Positions 54,253 to 63,146 of a DNA stretch of 64,000 nt are shown one piece after another (position 1 is the first letter of the stretch; every line of letters begins with the position of its first letter). The translations under genes were made by a program, and so were the position numbers. The notes beneath the pieces are model-generated. The model was not told the DNA's origin and searched no databases. It saw only the letters and a program-made list of their open reading frames with translations. This stretch comes from Planctomycetota bacterium (GTDB taxonomy: Bacteria > Planctomycetota > UBA1135): the NCBI GenBank assembly GCA_024275135.1, contig JAJRZS010000074.1:1-64000 (forward strand), written 5' to 3'.

Positions 54253-55139
54253 GCCAACAAACTCCTGCGCTTTAATCCACGCAATAAAATGCCGAAGGAC
54301 ACCACCGCAAGCCCGATGAGAACACCAAAAGCCAGCGGTGCAGGCACATGTTGGTTTCCAATGTTTTCCAATTCCCCAAGGGTGGCCGCGCAAACCACAT
54401 AGGTATCTTGGAAATACGAAATCGCGAGCATGGATGTGTTGTCAGTGATGCCCCATAGCATCACACCCATCCCCTGCACCATCACAAAAAGGACCAAAAA
54501 CACCAAATTGGTCCACACGGCGCTACGCGTGAGCATCGTAATGGCCTGCACCATCAGCGCAACCGTGGTGCAGGACAACAATAGAGCCGAAAACATGGCC
54601 AAGGGCACATGGCGAATTACCTCGATATGGCCTTCTGAGGAGAAAATGAGGTCGCCCAGCCAGATCATTAAGATTGGGCCAAAAGTCGCTAGCATCAAGA
54701 AGCCGACAAAAGCGAGGGTGCGTCCAAGTAGATAACTGAATGGGGTGATGGGACGGGAGAAGTAGGCCTCCATTGCATTGGTGCGTAAGTCGCTGGCAAT
54801 TAAATCATGGCCGAATACCAAGGAAAGAATCAGCAGAAAGGGATTGACGAACATGCCGAGCAAGTGCGTGTAAAACCTAGCATCAATACGAAAATTATCT
54901 TCCTTGCTTACGCGTTCGCCCACGCCTTCGACAACGGTGCGCCAATCCGGCACCACTTCATTGGCGATATATAAAATGACGACGATGGTAAATCCCATCA
55001 ACAAAGACAAAAAACTTAACCTTCGTACCCATTTGGAAGCCCAGCCACGGCGCAAAGTTGCCGCAGCAATGGGCACCCAAGTAGGCCGTTTTGCGCGAGG
55101 CCCATGGTAGCGTTCATATTCTGCAGCGCGGAAAGCCAT
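54249..55139 (-). CDS. ABC-2-type transporter permease
   Basis: 296 residues with about six membrane helices. A cytoplasmic N-terminal stretch (RYHGPRAKRPTWVPIAAATLRR) precedes helix 1, and FGHDLIASDLRTNAMEAYFSRPITPFSY-like sequence after helix 2 is the typical coupling region of ABC-2 permeases. It overlaps the ATPase gene upstream by one base and the ATPase gene downstream by four. The substrate is unknown; the duplicated ATPase/permease order suggests a heteromeric exporter or two related exporters. Confidence 0.86.
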   Translation of the reverse strand: MAFRAAEYERYHGPRAKRPTWVPIAAATLRRGWASKWVRRLSFLSLLMGFTIVVILYIANEVVPDWRTVVEGVGERVSKEDNFRIDARFYTHLLGMFVNPFLLILSLVFGHDLIASDLRTNAMEAYFSRPITPFSYLLGRTLAFVGFLMLATFGPILMIWLGDLIFSSEGHIEVIRHVPLAMFSALLLSCTTVALMVQAITMLTRSAVWTNLVFLVLFVMVQGMGVMLWGITDNTSMLAISYFQDTYVVCAATLGELENIGNQHVPAPLAFGVLIGLAVVSFGILLRGLKRRSLLA

Positions 55140-56065
55140 TATTTTTGCTCCAAGGCTTCAAGGAAAGCATCTTCAAGCGAGCGCGCAGCATCTCGAATGC
55201 CGAGGATGGGCGTGTTGCTGCCTTGGGCGAGTTGAAACACATCCTGAGGATGAACAATTTTTTCGGCATGGGAAAGTACGAGTTCCCCCGGAATCTGTCC
55301 GGCTTCCACCTGTAGGCCCTCGAGTTCTGCAGCCTGGCGAAAGGAGAAGACATGCTCGATGGCAATGCGAACGCGTTTGGCTCCTCGTGCTGCTGCTGTT
55401 AGGTCGGCCAGGGAGCCAGTTTGTTTCATCACACCTTGATCCAAAACCCAAACTTCATTGCACAACCGTTCGACGTCGGGCAAGAGATGACTGGCAAGGA
55501 TGAGGTGAATGCCATGCTCTTTGCTCACTCGCTCTGCCAGCCCCAGCATGCGCATTCTGTTTTGTGGGTCCAAGCCGTTGGTGGGTTCATCTAAAAACAA
55601 CACATCAGGGTCATGCACTAAGGCGGCGGCGAGTTTGTAGCGTTGACGCATGCCAACGGAAAAGGTGGCCACATCTCGGTAGCGTTCTTCGCCTAAGCCG
55701 ACAAAATGCAACACATCATGGGCACGCAGCATGGCGTCGTCATGGTGGAAGCCGCAAAGTTCCGCCAGTTGAGCCAGGCCACGCACACCACTGACGCCAC
55801 CGATGTAGGCATCGCGCTCGGGCATATAACCGATGCGTCGACGCAGACGAGCGCCAGCGGTGCGCGTGTCTTCTCCCAACACCTTCACCGTGCCTGCAGC
55901 GGGAGCTACTAAACCCAGAATCGACCGCAGCATGGAGGATTTGCCAGCTCCATTGGGGCCTAATAACCCTAAGGCACCACCGGAAAAAGAGGCCGAAATC
56001 CCATGCAAAGCCGTGAAGCTGCCATAGCGCACCACCAAGCCGTCGATGCTAAGTACCGATGTCAT
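55139..56065 (-). CDS. ABC transporter ATP-binding protein
   Basis: 308 residues. Walker A LLGPNGAGKSSMLRSIL (about residue 34), signature-like FSVGMRQRYKLAAALV, Walker B VLFLDEPTNGLDPQNR and switch His ILASHLLPDVERL are all present. The C-terminal ~90 residues form the regulatory tail of NatA-like export ATPases. It pairs with the permease encoded by the one-base-overlapping downstream gene. The upstream PpiC-like gene is coupled to it by ATGA, so all five genes from 57057 to 52559 appear to be one operon. Confidence 0.93.
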   Translation of the reverse strand: MTSVLSIDGLVVRYGSFTALHGISASFSGGALGLLGPNGAGKSSMLRSILGLVAPAAGTVKVLGEDTRTAGARLRRRIGYMPERDAYIGGVSGVRGLAQLAELCGFHHDDAMLRAHDVLHFVGLGEERYRDVATFSVGMRQRYKLAAALVHDPDVLFLDEPTNGLDPQNRMRMLGLAERVSKEHGIHLILASHLLPDVERLCNEVWVLDQGVMKQTGSLADLTAAARGAKRVRIAIEHVFSFRQAAELEGLQVEAGQIPGELVLSHAEKIVHPQDVFQLAQGSNTPILGIRDAARSLEDAFLEALEQK

Positions 56066-57057
56066 GCGTCGCGGATGGGAAGCAGGATATGGCGCGCCAC
56101 ATCTTTGGCAAGGCTGTGGAGTTTTTCGTAAAAGAGATAAACCCGCAAGGAGCGAATCACACGGTCGCGAACCAATTGCAAATCAACGACGCCCTCGGTG
56201 AAGACTTTCTCTACGCGAGCCAAATAAACCCAGCGAGTGCCGGAGATGGGGCCGCGCAACAAAGCTGACTGCGGCAAGGTGACTCCGAAGTCCACAAAGA
56301 GTTGGCGTAAAAATTCTTCATCAAAGCGGTGATCGGTGCGCTTGATATAGCCCACCCGACCGTCTTGCTTGCTGGTCACGGGGTCTTCACAATATTTTTC
56401 AACGGCCTCTTCCCAGCTGATCGCCTCGGTTTGCAGTTTATGCGCCACTTCATCCAACAATGCATAGCGAGCGAGACGCTCTTCTTCGCCCACCGCGCGA
56501 TTCGTATCCATGTCAAACAGGGGAAGGCGAATCCAAGAGACTTTCAAACGACCGAAAAACTCCGGTACGGAGCGATTGAAATGGGTGCGGATTTCGCGCA
56601 TCGAGAATTCGGCTGGTTGCAAGGCCATCAAGCGTGCACGGCAGAGAATCTCGAAACCACCACGAGCGAGGATGGCGTCGGCGTAATCCCCATCTCCACC
56701 CCGATCCCGACTCCAGGTCAAAGCTTCCGCCTGCAACAAAGTGTGATCGACTTCAGGGATACCAGCTGAATCGAGGATAAGGAGGTTGCTGAACCAGCGG
56801 ACTTGGTTGTAGAACTGAATAGAATCAAGATAAAAGCGCAAGTATTCCGCATTGCTTTCTAAGGCTGTGCGTAGATTGGGCGCTAAGGGGTAGAGCTTTT
56901 CCAGCACCATCTGGGCACTAAAAACTTGTTCTCCTTGTTGTAGAACCGGTTGTTCTAGCAAGTGCTGCACTTCTGCGTCGGCGGCAGAGGGGGTGGTGCT
57001 GCTTGGATTCTGGGCAGCGGGCAGAAGGAAGGTTAGGCTAAGTAGAGTTGTCAGCAT
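56062..57057 (-). CDS. Periplasmic PpiC/SurA-like peptidyl-prolyl isomerase
   Basis: About 331 residues from ATG 57057; an ATG nine codons upstream is also possible. The N-terminal signal peptide is MLTTLLSLTFLLPAAQ. A helical chaperone region follows, then a parvulin-like domain with WEEAVEKYCEDPVTSKQDGRVGYIKR (spanning two motif blocks) and a C-terminal helix. It is probably a foldase for exported proteins. The parvulin core is divergent, so isomerase activity is uncertain. It leads the ABC-transporter operon and is divergent from the galactokinase-like gene. Confidence 0.72.
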   Translation of the reverse strand: MLTTLLSLTFLLPAAQNPSSTTPSAADAEVQHLLEQPVLQQGEQVFSAQMVLEKLYPLAPNLRTALESNAEYLRFYLDSIQFYNQVRWFSNLLILDSAGIPEVDHTLLQAEALTWSRDRGGDGDYADAILARGGFEILCRARLMALQPAEFSMREIRTHFNRSVPEFFGRLKVSWIRLPLFDMDTNRAVGEEERLARYALLDEVAHKLQTEAISWEEAVEKYCEDPVTSKQDGRVGYIKRTDHRFDEEFLRQLFVDFGVTLPQSALLRGPISGTRWVYLARVEKVFTEGVVDLQLVRDRVIRSLRVYLFYEKLHSLAKDVARHILLPIRDA

Positions 57058-57100
57058 GGCAGCGTGAATGCTCAGGTCCGCCATCCTAACCTCAAACCTC

Positions 57101-58276
57101 ATGCCAACGAAGAGCCACTCCCTCACCTTCTGCCTTGAGCGGTTTCGCGCGCTGCATGGAGAGCCCAGCCATGTCTTCTTCGCTCCGGGCCGAGCCAATC
57201 TGTTGGGAGCGCATATGGATTACAACGGTGGCTCGGTGATGCCGGTTGCCCTGTCGCGCGGAACCTATGCTGCAGCAAGTCTGCGCAACGACGGAATGCT
57301 TCACTTGCAATCCTCCCAGTTCCCCGGTGAAACGGTGGTTCTGCCACTCCATCAATTGCGCCCCAAGCGCACCCGAGGGTGGTCGGCCTATGTGGAAGGT
57401 GGGCTGTGGACGGCCATGCAACGCTGGGGAACTTTACCCGGCCTCAATTTGGTCTTGCATGCAGATTTGCCCATGGCCAAAGGGCTTAGCAGCTCCGCCA
57501 GCGTGGAGTGTGTGGCCGTATTGCTGGTTTCCAGGTTGTTGGGGGTTTTGGCCAATACTGAGGAGATGATTCACTTGGCGCATGCTGCGGAAACTCAATA
57601 TGTAGGGGTTCGCTGCGGGATATTGGATCAAACGGCGATTTTTCTGGGTCGAGCCAATTCCGTTCTTCTTTTTGATTGTTTGGAACTGACCCGCGAACAT
57701 GTGCCTCTTGATAGTACCCAAGCATGTATTGGTATTTTGGATACTGGAGTCGCTCGAGAGTTGGCTAGTTCGGCCTTCAATCAACGGGTGGCCGAATGCA
57801 CCCGTGCCCTCACCATTTTTCAGGAACATGTGCCGGGGCTCACTTGTTTGCGCGATGTGCGGGCGGAGGATTTCGCTGCACATGCGGATCGTTTACCGCC
57901 AGCATTGGCGCGGCGGGCCAAGCATGTCTTGGGTGAAGTTGCCCGCACTCAAGAAGGGGCCGACGCCCTGCGCCGTGGTGACATCGCCACCTTTGGCCGC
58001 TGCATGACGGCAGCTCATGCTTCGTTGAAAGATTTATTCGAGGTTTCCACCCCAGAACTCGATGCCATGGTCGATGCCGCGGTTGGGGTGGATGGTTGTT
58101 ATGGCGCCCGCCTTACCGGCGCGGGCTTTGGCGGTTGCGTGGCGGCATTGGTGCATCCTGCAGCACAAGCTACCTTTTCTGCCCAGGTTTCCGCAGCTTA
58201 TTGCCAAGCTACGGGGCGTCAGGCGGTGGTGCAGTGGTTTGCGCCGGCGTCTGGGCCGAAGCAGCTAGAACTTTAA
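57101..58276 (+). CDS. Galactokinase-like GHMP kinase
   Basis: 391 residues from the ATG at 57101. GHMP motif 2 is PMAKGLSSSASVECVA and motif 3 LTGAGFGGCVAAL. The catalytic-base region GILDQTAIFLG keeps its Asp. The family signature normally reading GRVNLIGEHTDYN is GRANLLGAHMDYN: the glutamate that helps bind galactose is Ala. The fold and overall length are those of GalK, but substrate choice may differ. It is followed 33 bases later by moaA and by the kinase/regulator pair. Role: phosphorylation of galactose or a related sugar, by inference. Confidence 0.88.
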   Translation: MPTKSHSLTFCLERFRALHGEPSHVFFAPGRANLLGAHMDYNGGSVMPVALSRGTYAAASLRNDGMLHLQSSQFPGETVVLPLHQLRPKRTRGWSAYVEGGLWTAMQRWGTLPGLNLVLHADLPMAKGLSSSASVECVAVLLVSRLLGVLANTEEMIHLAHAAETQYVGVRCGILDQTAIFLGRANSVLLFDCLELTREHVPLDSTQACIGILDTGVARELASSAFNQRVAECTRALTIFQEHVPGLTCLRDVRAEDFAAHADRLPPALARRAKHVLGEVARTQEGADALRRGDIATFGRCMTAAHASLKDLFEVSTPELDAMVDAAVGVDGCYGARLTGAGFGGCVAALVHPAAQATFSAQVSAAYCQATGRQAVVQWFAPASGPKQLEL

Positions 58277-58309
58277 GGCGCAGAGGCAGGCGGCGGGTAA
58301 ACTGTACCC

Positions 58310-59338
58310 ATGGGTCTTCTTCTTGACCGTTACCAACGTCCTTTGCGGAGCTTGCGCTTGTCCGTGACGGACCGGTGCAATTTCCGCTGCACCTATTGCA
58401 TGCCGGAAGAGGAGTATCGGTGGCTGCCCAGGAAAGACATCCTCAGCTTGGAGGAAATGGCGCGGGTGGCGCGAGTTTTTGCTCGAGTTGGGGTGCGGCG
58501 CGTGCGTTTTACCGGGGGTGAACCTCTGTTGCGCCGCGAGCTTCCCGAGTTGGTGAGTATGGTGGCGGCGATTCCGGAAATCCAGGATGTTGCTCTTACC
58601 ACCAATGGCATGCTGCTGGCCGGATTGGCCAAGGAATTGCGCGCTGCCGGGTTGCAACGCCTCAATATCAGCTTGGATACTCTCAATCCGCAGCGTTTTC
58701 AAACTCTCACCCGTCGCCATGCGCTGCCTCAGGTTTTGGCCGGGATTGAGGCTGCGTGGGATGCTGGGTTTCGCGGTACCAAAATCGACACGGTGCTTAT
58801 GCGGGGGCAAAACGAAGACGAAATCCTCGATTTGCTCGAGTTTTCTTTTCAACGCCAACTCAAGCTTCGTTTTATTGAATATATGGATGTGGGGGGGGCA
58901 ACTCGCTGGTCGGAGTCGCAAGTCTTTTCTCGCGACGCCATCTTGGAGTTGGTCGAAACTCATTATGGTGGGGTTGAGGCCTTAGAACCTCTCGATCCCT
59001 CTGCCCCCGCGCGCATTTATCGCCTTCCCCACGGCCTGGAATTCGGCATTATCGCCTCGACCACTGCACCCTTTTGCGGGGAATGCGATCGCAGTCGGGT
59101 GGCTGCCGATGGCTCCTGGTATTCCTGTCTCTACGCTCACCATGGCACCAATTTGCGTGCCTTACTGCGCGATGGGCGCGATGACGATTCCTTGGTCGAC
59201 GCTATCACTAGTATTTGGCAAGCCCGCGCCGACCGTGGCGCTGAAGATCGCAAAGCAATGGTGGAGCGAGGGCCGGTCATGGATTTGGATGATTTGCTCG
59301 CCGACCCTCGTTTAGAAATGCATACACGCGGAGGCTAG
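58310..59338 (+). CDS. moaA: GTP 3',8-cyclase, molybdenum cofactor biosynthesis
   Basis: 342 residues. The N-terminal radical-SAM cluster motif is TDRCNFRCTYCMPEEE (Cys 22, 26, 29), with FTGGEPLLRRELPELV and NISLDTLNPQRF. The second cluster uses FCGECDRSR and a third Cys 13 residues later (about 255, 258, 272). The C-terminus ends in Gly-Gly, the conserved tail needed for activity. It converts GTP to the precursor of cyclic pyranopterin. No other moa gene is nearby. It overlaps no neighbour; the sensor kinase gene starts 11 bases after its stop. Confidence 0.96.
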   Translation: MGLLLDRYQRPLRSLRLSVTDRCNFRCTYCMPEEEYRWLPRKDILSLEEMARVARVFARVGVRRVRFTGGEPLLRRELPELVSMVAAIPEIQDVALTTNGMLLAGLAKELRAAGLQRLNISLDTLNPQRFQTLTRRHALPQVLAGIEAAWDAGFRGTKIDTVLMRGQNEDEILDLLEFSFQRQLKLRFIEYMDVGGATRWSESQVFSRDAILELVETHYGGVEALEPLDPSAPARIYRLPHGLEFGIIASTTAPFCGECDRSRVAADGSWYSCLYAHHGTNLRALLRDGRDDDSLVDAITSIWQARADRGAEDRKAMVERGPVMDLDDLLADPRLEMHTRGG

Positions 59339-59348
59339 TCGCAGACGC

Positions 59349-61613
59349 ATGCGCGATCCGCTGCATTGGCTTTCGATTCGTTACAAACTAGCCTTTGGCT
59401 TTGTCGGTTTGTGCTTGGTTGCCTTTGGTATTGGTGGATATTTTATTTCACGCAGTGCGCGCCAAACTTTGGAAGAGGAAATCATGAAGCGATTGGCGTT
59501 TCAGAGCCAAGCCTATGCCACCGATTTGCATGCGAGTTTGGAAATGCTTACTCGACGCAGTGAAGACTTTGCTTCTGACGGTTATATTCGAGATCACTTA
59601 GCACGTATTGTCAATACCAAAGAGCCAGCGGCGGCGGAGGCTTTGCGCTCCGAATTGCTTCGCCATTTAAGGGTCAACAAGCTTCCCTTGGAATTTGCCT
59701 TTATGAATTTGGCGGTGGTTTCGGCTTTTGGTGATGTGGTGGTCTCCATCTTGGAGCAAGACCCGGAGGAAAGTGCTGCTTTGTCGGCATGGGCTTTGGC
59801 TCATGAAGAGTCTTGCTCCAGCCAGGTGTTCCCTGGGGTGGATGGTGGCTCCCCTGGATTGGTGATTTCCACCCCTATTTATGGGTTGCGTTCCGGCGAA
59901 ACGATTGGTCGCTTGTTGGCTACGGTGCGGGTAGGGGTATGGATTTCGCGGGCAATGCAAACCGATCGGTTGGGCCGTGACCGGGTAGTCGAGGACGTGA
60001 GTTTGCGCTTGTATGACAATGCTGGCGGTGGCGTTTCGGTACCAACCACCTTCCTGAATTACACTGGCAAACCCGAGTCCACGGTGCCGATTTTGGAGGG
60101 GCGTGGGCTGGAAATGCTGGGTACCGATGGGTCGATTGAGGATGGCGAGGTGGAGGTGACTGGTGATTCCCCCAAGCAAGGTCATATTTATTCCCAACGA
60201 TTCCCCATTGGCAATAGCGGCTGGAAAGCCGAGGTGCGGATTCGGGCAAGCCGAGCCTTGGCTCCAGTTTCTGGGCTGCAGTCTGAGTTTTTGCTGGTAG
60301 GTTTGCTCCTCTCTGTGGTTTCCTTGATGTTGCTGTATTTCCCCATGCATTTTTTGGCGCGCCCCTTGCGCCTGTTACAGGAAGCATCGCAGAAAATCCG
60401 GGAGGGAGATTTTTCTGCTCGTGTCGAGGTGCAAAGTGAGGATGAAGTGGGGGATTTGGCTCGGTCGTTTAATTTGATGGCCCAAGCGGTGGAAAACCGT
60501 ACTTCCGCCTTACAGTTGGCGGCCCAACATTTGGAAGAGCGCCAGGCGGAAATCCAAGCACAGCGCGACCGTCTTGATCGTGTCCTTTCCAGTATGCGCG
60601 ATGGATTGGTGGTGCTCGACGAAAAGGGAAAGGTGTTGTTGAGTAATCATGCTGCCGGCCCCTTGCTAAAGGTGTTGAATAACACCATGGATTCTGGATC
60701 GATTGTGCAGCGTCAATGCAAAAATCACTTTGGCCCAGGCGAATCCATGGATTGCAGCACTTGTTTGATGGGCCAAGACCGCAGGGAATTCGCCTGCACG
60801 GTGGAAGTGGATGATGTGGTTTTAGATATTCATGCTACGCCATTGCCGATGGGGAACAGTGGGCATTTCGGTAGTATTTTGGTTGCCCGTGATATTACTT
60901 TGAGAGTTGCCCGCGACGAGAGCGAAATGCATCAAGAGCGCTTGGTCGTGCTTGGGGAAGTTGCGGCCACGATGGCTCATGAGCTCAACAATCCCTTGGC
61001 TTCCATCAGTATGTTCAACCAGATGTTGGCTTCCAATTTGCCACCGGATTCGGAACTGCAAGAAAATGTGGATGTAATCCGCCGGAACACGGATACTTGC
61101 AAACGCGTCATCTCGGAACTATTGAACTACGCAACGGGGGCTGCACCGGAAGTTGGGTTGGTTGACATGCATGATATTTTGGATGATGTCACCCGCTTCC
61201 TGCGTCCATTGGCTGAGCGTCGAGGTGTGAGTTTCCAGCGCGAGCTGAATGCGGAGGAGGTTACGGTACGCGGAGATGAAGTACAGCTGCGGCAGATTTT
61301 CGTCAACCTGGTGATGAATGCGATTCAAGCGATTGAAGATGGAGGGGAAGTTACCTTAAGTAGTCGCCAAGCTGGAGAGCATTTGATTCTTGGTGTCCGT
61401 GACACTGGGCCAGGCATCCCGGCAGAATTGCATGAAACCATTTTCCGGCCTTTTTACACCACCAAAGCCCGTGGTCAGGGTACCGGGCTCGGTTTGCCAA
61501 CAGCATTGCGTATTGCCGAATCTCACGGCGGTGGCATTGAATTGGTAGAAACAGGCCCTCAAGGTACTTTGTTTGAGGTGCGCTTGCGCTTTAACCAGGA
61601 GAGATTGGCATGA
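59349..61613 (+). CDS. Membrane sensor histidine kinase with HAMP and Cys-rich PAS-like domain
   Basis: 754 residues. Membrane helix 1 (about 13-33) and helix 2 (about 312-332) enclose a periplasmic dCache-like sensor. HAMP is at about 335-390, then a coiled coil and a PAS-like segment (about 415-525) containing C-x11-C-x2-C-x10-C. HisKA has His at about 544 in MAHELNNPLASISMFN; HATPase has NLVMNAIQAIEDGG, VRDTGPGIPAE and GTGLGLPTALRIAE. It is the cognate kinase of the sigma-54 regulator encoded next (4-base overlap). The four cysteines hint at a metal or redox sensor. The ligand of the periplasmic domain is unknown. Confidence 0.93.
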   Translation: MRDPLHWLSIRYKLAFGFVGLCLVAFGIGGYFISRSARQTLEEEIMKRLAFQSQAYATDLHASLEMLTRRSEDFASDGYIRDHLARIVNTKEPAAAEALRSELLRHLRVNKLPLEFAFMNLAVVSAFGDVVVSILEQDPEESAALSAWALAHEESCSSQVFPGVDGGSPGLVISTPIYGLRSGETIGRLLATVRVGVWISRAMQTDRLGRDRVVEDVSLRLYDNAGGGVSVPTTFLNYTGKPESTVPILEGRGLEMLGTDGSIEDGEVEVTGDSPKQGHIYSQRFPIGNSGWKAEVRIRASRALAPVSGLQSEFLLVGLLLSVVSLMLLYFPMHFLARPLRLLQEASQKIREGDFSARVEVQSEDEVGDLARSFNLMAQAVENRTSALQLAAQHLEERQAEIQAQRDRLDRVLSSMRDGLVVLDEKGKVLLSNHAAGPLLKVLNNTMDSGSIVQRQCKNHFGPGESMDCSTCLMGQDRREFACTVEVDDVVLDIHATPLPMGNSGHFGSILVARDITLRVARDESEMHQERLVVLGEVAATMAHELNNPLASISMFNQMLASNLPPDSELQENVDVIRRNTDTCKRVISELLNYATGAAPEVGLVDMHDILDDVTRFLRPLAERRGVSFQRELNAEEVTVRGDEVQLRQIFVNLVMNAIQAIEDGGEVTLSSRQAGEHLILGVRDTGPGIPAELHETIFRPFYTTKARGQGTGLGLPTALRIAESHGGGIELVETGPQGTLFEVRLRFNQERLA

Positions 61614-63001
61614 GTGCCATGGATCGAATCGATTTGTCTCAGTTACGGGTCTTGGTTGTCGACGATGAGGCCGACATCCGACTCGGCCTCACCCGTTTGC
61701 TCTCCACTTTGGGCATTCAGGCTACGCAAGCCGCAGATGGACGCGAGGCCTTGGCCGCTTTCCAAAATCAAGATTGGGATTTGGTGCTCACGGATTTGAT
61801 GATGCCAGGCATGACAGGTGCGGAGCTCTTGCGGGAAATCAAAAAGGATTTTCCCGACACCGCGGTAGTTTTGTTGACCGGGTTTGGCTCGGTGCAGGTG
61901 GCTGTACAGTGTTTGCAAGACGGGGCGGCGCATTTCCTAACCAAGCCCTTCGACAACGAAGATGTACTCAGCATCACCCAGCGCATTGGTTGCCAACTTT
62001 TAGCACGACGCTGTGGTTCTTCCGCTGATGTGCCGATGGTGGCGGAGGATTCGGCCACACGAAAAATGCTGGATTTGGTTCGCCGCGTGGCACCACGCCA
62101 AGTGCCCGTCCTGTTAGAGGGTGAAAGTGGGGTTGGTAAGGAAGTCGTCGCGCGGGCCTTGCATCGCTGGAGTTCGGTTGCCGATTTAGGCTTCAACGCC
62201 GTGAATTGCGCGGCTCTTTCGGACACCCTGCTGGAGTCGGAATTGTTCGGACATATCCGCGGCTCCTTCACCGGCGCCGACCGCGATCGCGCGGGGGTTT
62301 TTGCCGAGGCCAAAGGCGGCACCGTGTTTTTGGACGAAGTCGCCTCCATGTCCCCAGCCTTCCAGGGCAAGCTGCTGCGTGTGCTGCAAGAAAAGGTGGT
62401 GCGTCCAGTGGGGTCGGATCACGATGTGCCTGTGGAGTTTCGTCTCATCGCAGCCACCAACCGTGATTTGGAGGCGATGGTGAAGACTGGAGATTTTCGC
62501 GAAGATTTGTATTTCCGACTCAAAGTCATGCCGATTCACTTGCCTCCCTTGCGGGAACGGCGGGCCGATATTCTTCCGCTGGCGCTCCATTTTTTGCTGC
62601 GCGAAGCCCAGGTTTGCTTGGGGCCCGAGGCTCAGCCCCCCGAGTTTTCCAGCGAGGCCATCGACCGCCTGCTCGAATATTCTTGGCCGGGGAATGTGCG
62701 AGAGCTAGAAAACACCATCATGCGGGCGATGATTATTTGTGGCGGAGACCGGATTCAGCCCCACCATTTAGGGCTTGAAACAAGCTCTTGGTCTTGTTCT
62801 TCGGCTTCCGAGGACGACCCCATGGACTACGCCGAGGCCAAGCGCCGGAGTGTCGAGAGATTTCAGCGCGAATTTATTGAACGTGCTTTGGAGCGCACGC
62901 AGGGCAATGTGTCGCAGGCGGCCATGGAATGTGGGTTGACCCGGGCGGCCTTCCAAAAAATCCTGAAGCAATTGGGCATCGATCGCAGCCGATTTTCCTA
63001 G
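61610..63001 (+). CDS. NtrC-family sigma-54-dependent response regulator
   Basis: 463 residues. The receiver domain (about 10-125) has the acidic pair VVDDEADI, phospho-acceptor Asp at about 60 in VLTDLMMPGM and the conserved Lys in FLTKPFD. The AAA+ domain (about 145-380) has Walker A LLEGESGVGKEVVA (about 170), the sigma-54 contact loop GSFTGA (about 217; Ala of GAFTGA replaced by Ser), Walker B GGTVFLDEVASM and the arginine segment FREDLYFRLKVMP. The C-terminal Fis-type HTH is GNVSQAAMECGLTRAAFQKIL. It probably activates the consensus sigma-54 promoter at 63131, 130 bases downstream. Confidence 0.95.
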   Translation: MSAMDRIDLSQLRVLVVDDEADIRLGLTRLLSTLGIQATQAADGREALAAFQNQDWDLVLTDLMMPGMTGAELLREIKKDFPDTAVVLLTGFGSVQVAVQCLQDGAAHFLTKPFDNEDVLSITQRIGCQLLARRCGSSADVPMVAEDSATRKMLDLVRRVAPRQVPVLLEGESGVGKEVVARALHRWSSVADLGFNAVNCAALSDTLLESELFGHIRGSFTGADRDRAGVFAEAKGGTVFLDEVASMSPAFQGKLLRVLQEKVVRPVGSDHDVPVEFRLIAATNRDLEAMVKTGDFREDLYFRLKVMPIHLPPLRERRADILPLALHFLLREAQVCLGPEAQPPEFSSEAIDRLLEYSWPGNVRELENTIMRAMIICGGDRIQPHHLGLETSSWSCSSASEDDPMDYAEAKRRSVERFQREFIERALERTQGNVSQAAMECGLTRAAFQKILKQLGIDRSRFS

Positions 63002-63035
63002 CCCCCGGGCTGATTGCCAGTTTGGGGCGGTTTTT
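63001..63035 (+). terminator. Possible Rho-independent terminator after the response regulator gene
   Basis: GCCCC (63001-63005) can pair with GGGGC (63024-63028), with a small inner GGC/GCC pairing in the loop, followed by GG and five T residues (63031-63035). It would separate the regulator transcript from the cytochrome c gene. The stem is short and the loop long, so the call is tentative. Confidence 0.4.
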
Positions 63036-63043
63036 AGGTGCTT

Positions 63044-63082
63044 CCTGCAGTTGACAGGGGTGCTAACTGCAGGCAACACCCC
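63044..63082. promoter_or_regulatory. Palindromic candidate activator-binding sites (UAS) for the sigma-54 regulator
   Basis: CCTGCAGTT (63044-63052) and AACTGCAGG (63065-63073) are a perfect 9-base inverted repeat with a 12-base spacer, placing two CTGCAG cores 22 bases (about two helical turns) apart. Overlapping this, GGGGTG (63057-63062) and CACCCC (63077-63082) form the ends of a 26-base imperfect palindrome. The elements lie about 75-113 bases upstream of the expected sigma-54 transcript start, the normal distance for enhancer sites of NtrC-type activators. Confidence 0.55.
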
Positions 63083-63088
63083 CTCCCC

Positions 63089-63105
63089 AAAAAACCGGGT
63101 TTTTT
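63089..63105. repeat. AT-flanked palindrome AAAAAACC/GGTTTTTT
   Basis: Six A, CC, a central G, GG and six T form a near-perfect 17-base palindrome between the candidate activator sites and the sigma-54 promoter. It could be a bent or flexible DNA element of the looping region, or a weak terminator; no IHF consensus was recognised next to it. Confidence 0.35.
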
Positions 63106-63130
63106 ATATCTAGACCACTAATTCTGGAGT

Positions 63131-63146
63131 TGGCACGGTCTTTGCT
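63131..63146 (+). promoter_or_regulatory. Sigma-54 (RpoN) -24/-12 promoter
   Basis: TGGCACGGTCTTTGCT matches the consensus TGGCACG-N4-TTGC[AT] at every defined position, with GG (63132-63133) and GC (63144-63145) separated by exactly 10 bases. Transcription is expected at about 63157. This places the promoter over the most upstream possible cytochrome start (TTG at 63130) and so excludes it. An NtrC-type activator gene ends 129 bases upstream. Confidence 0.88.
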
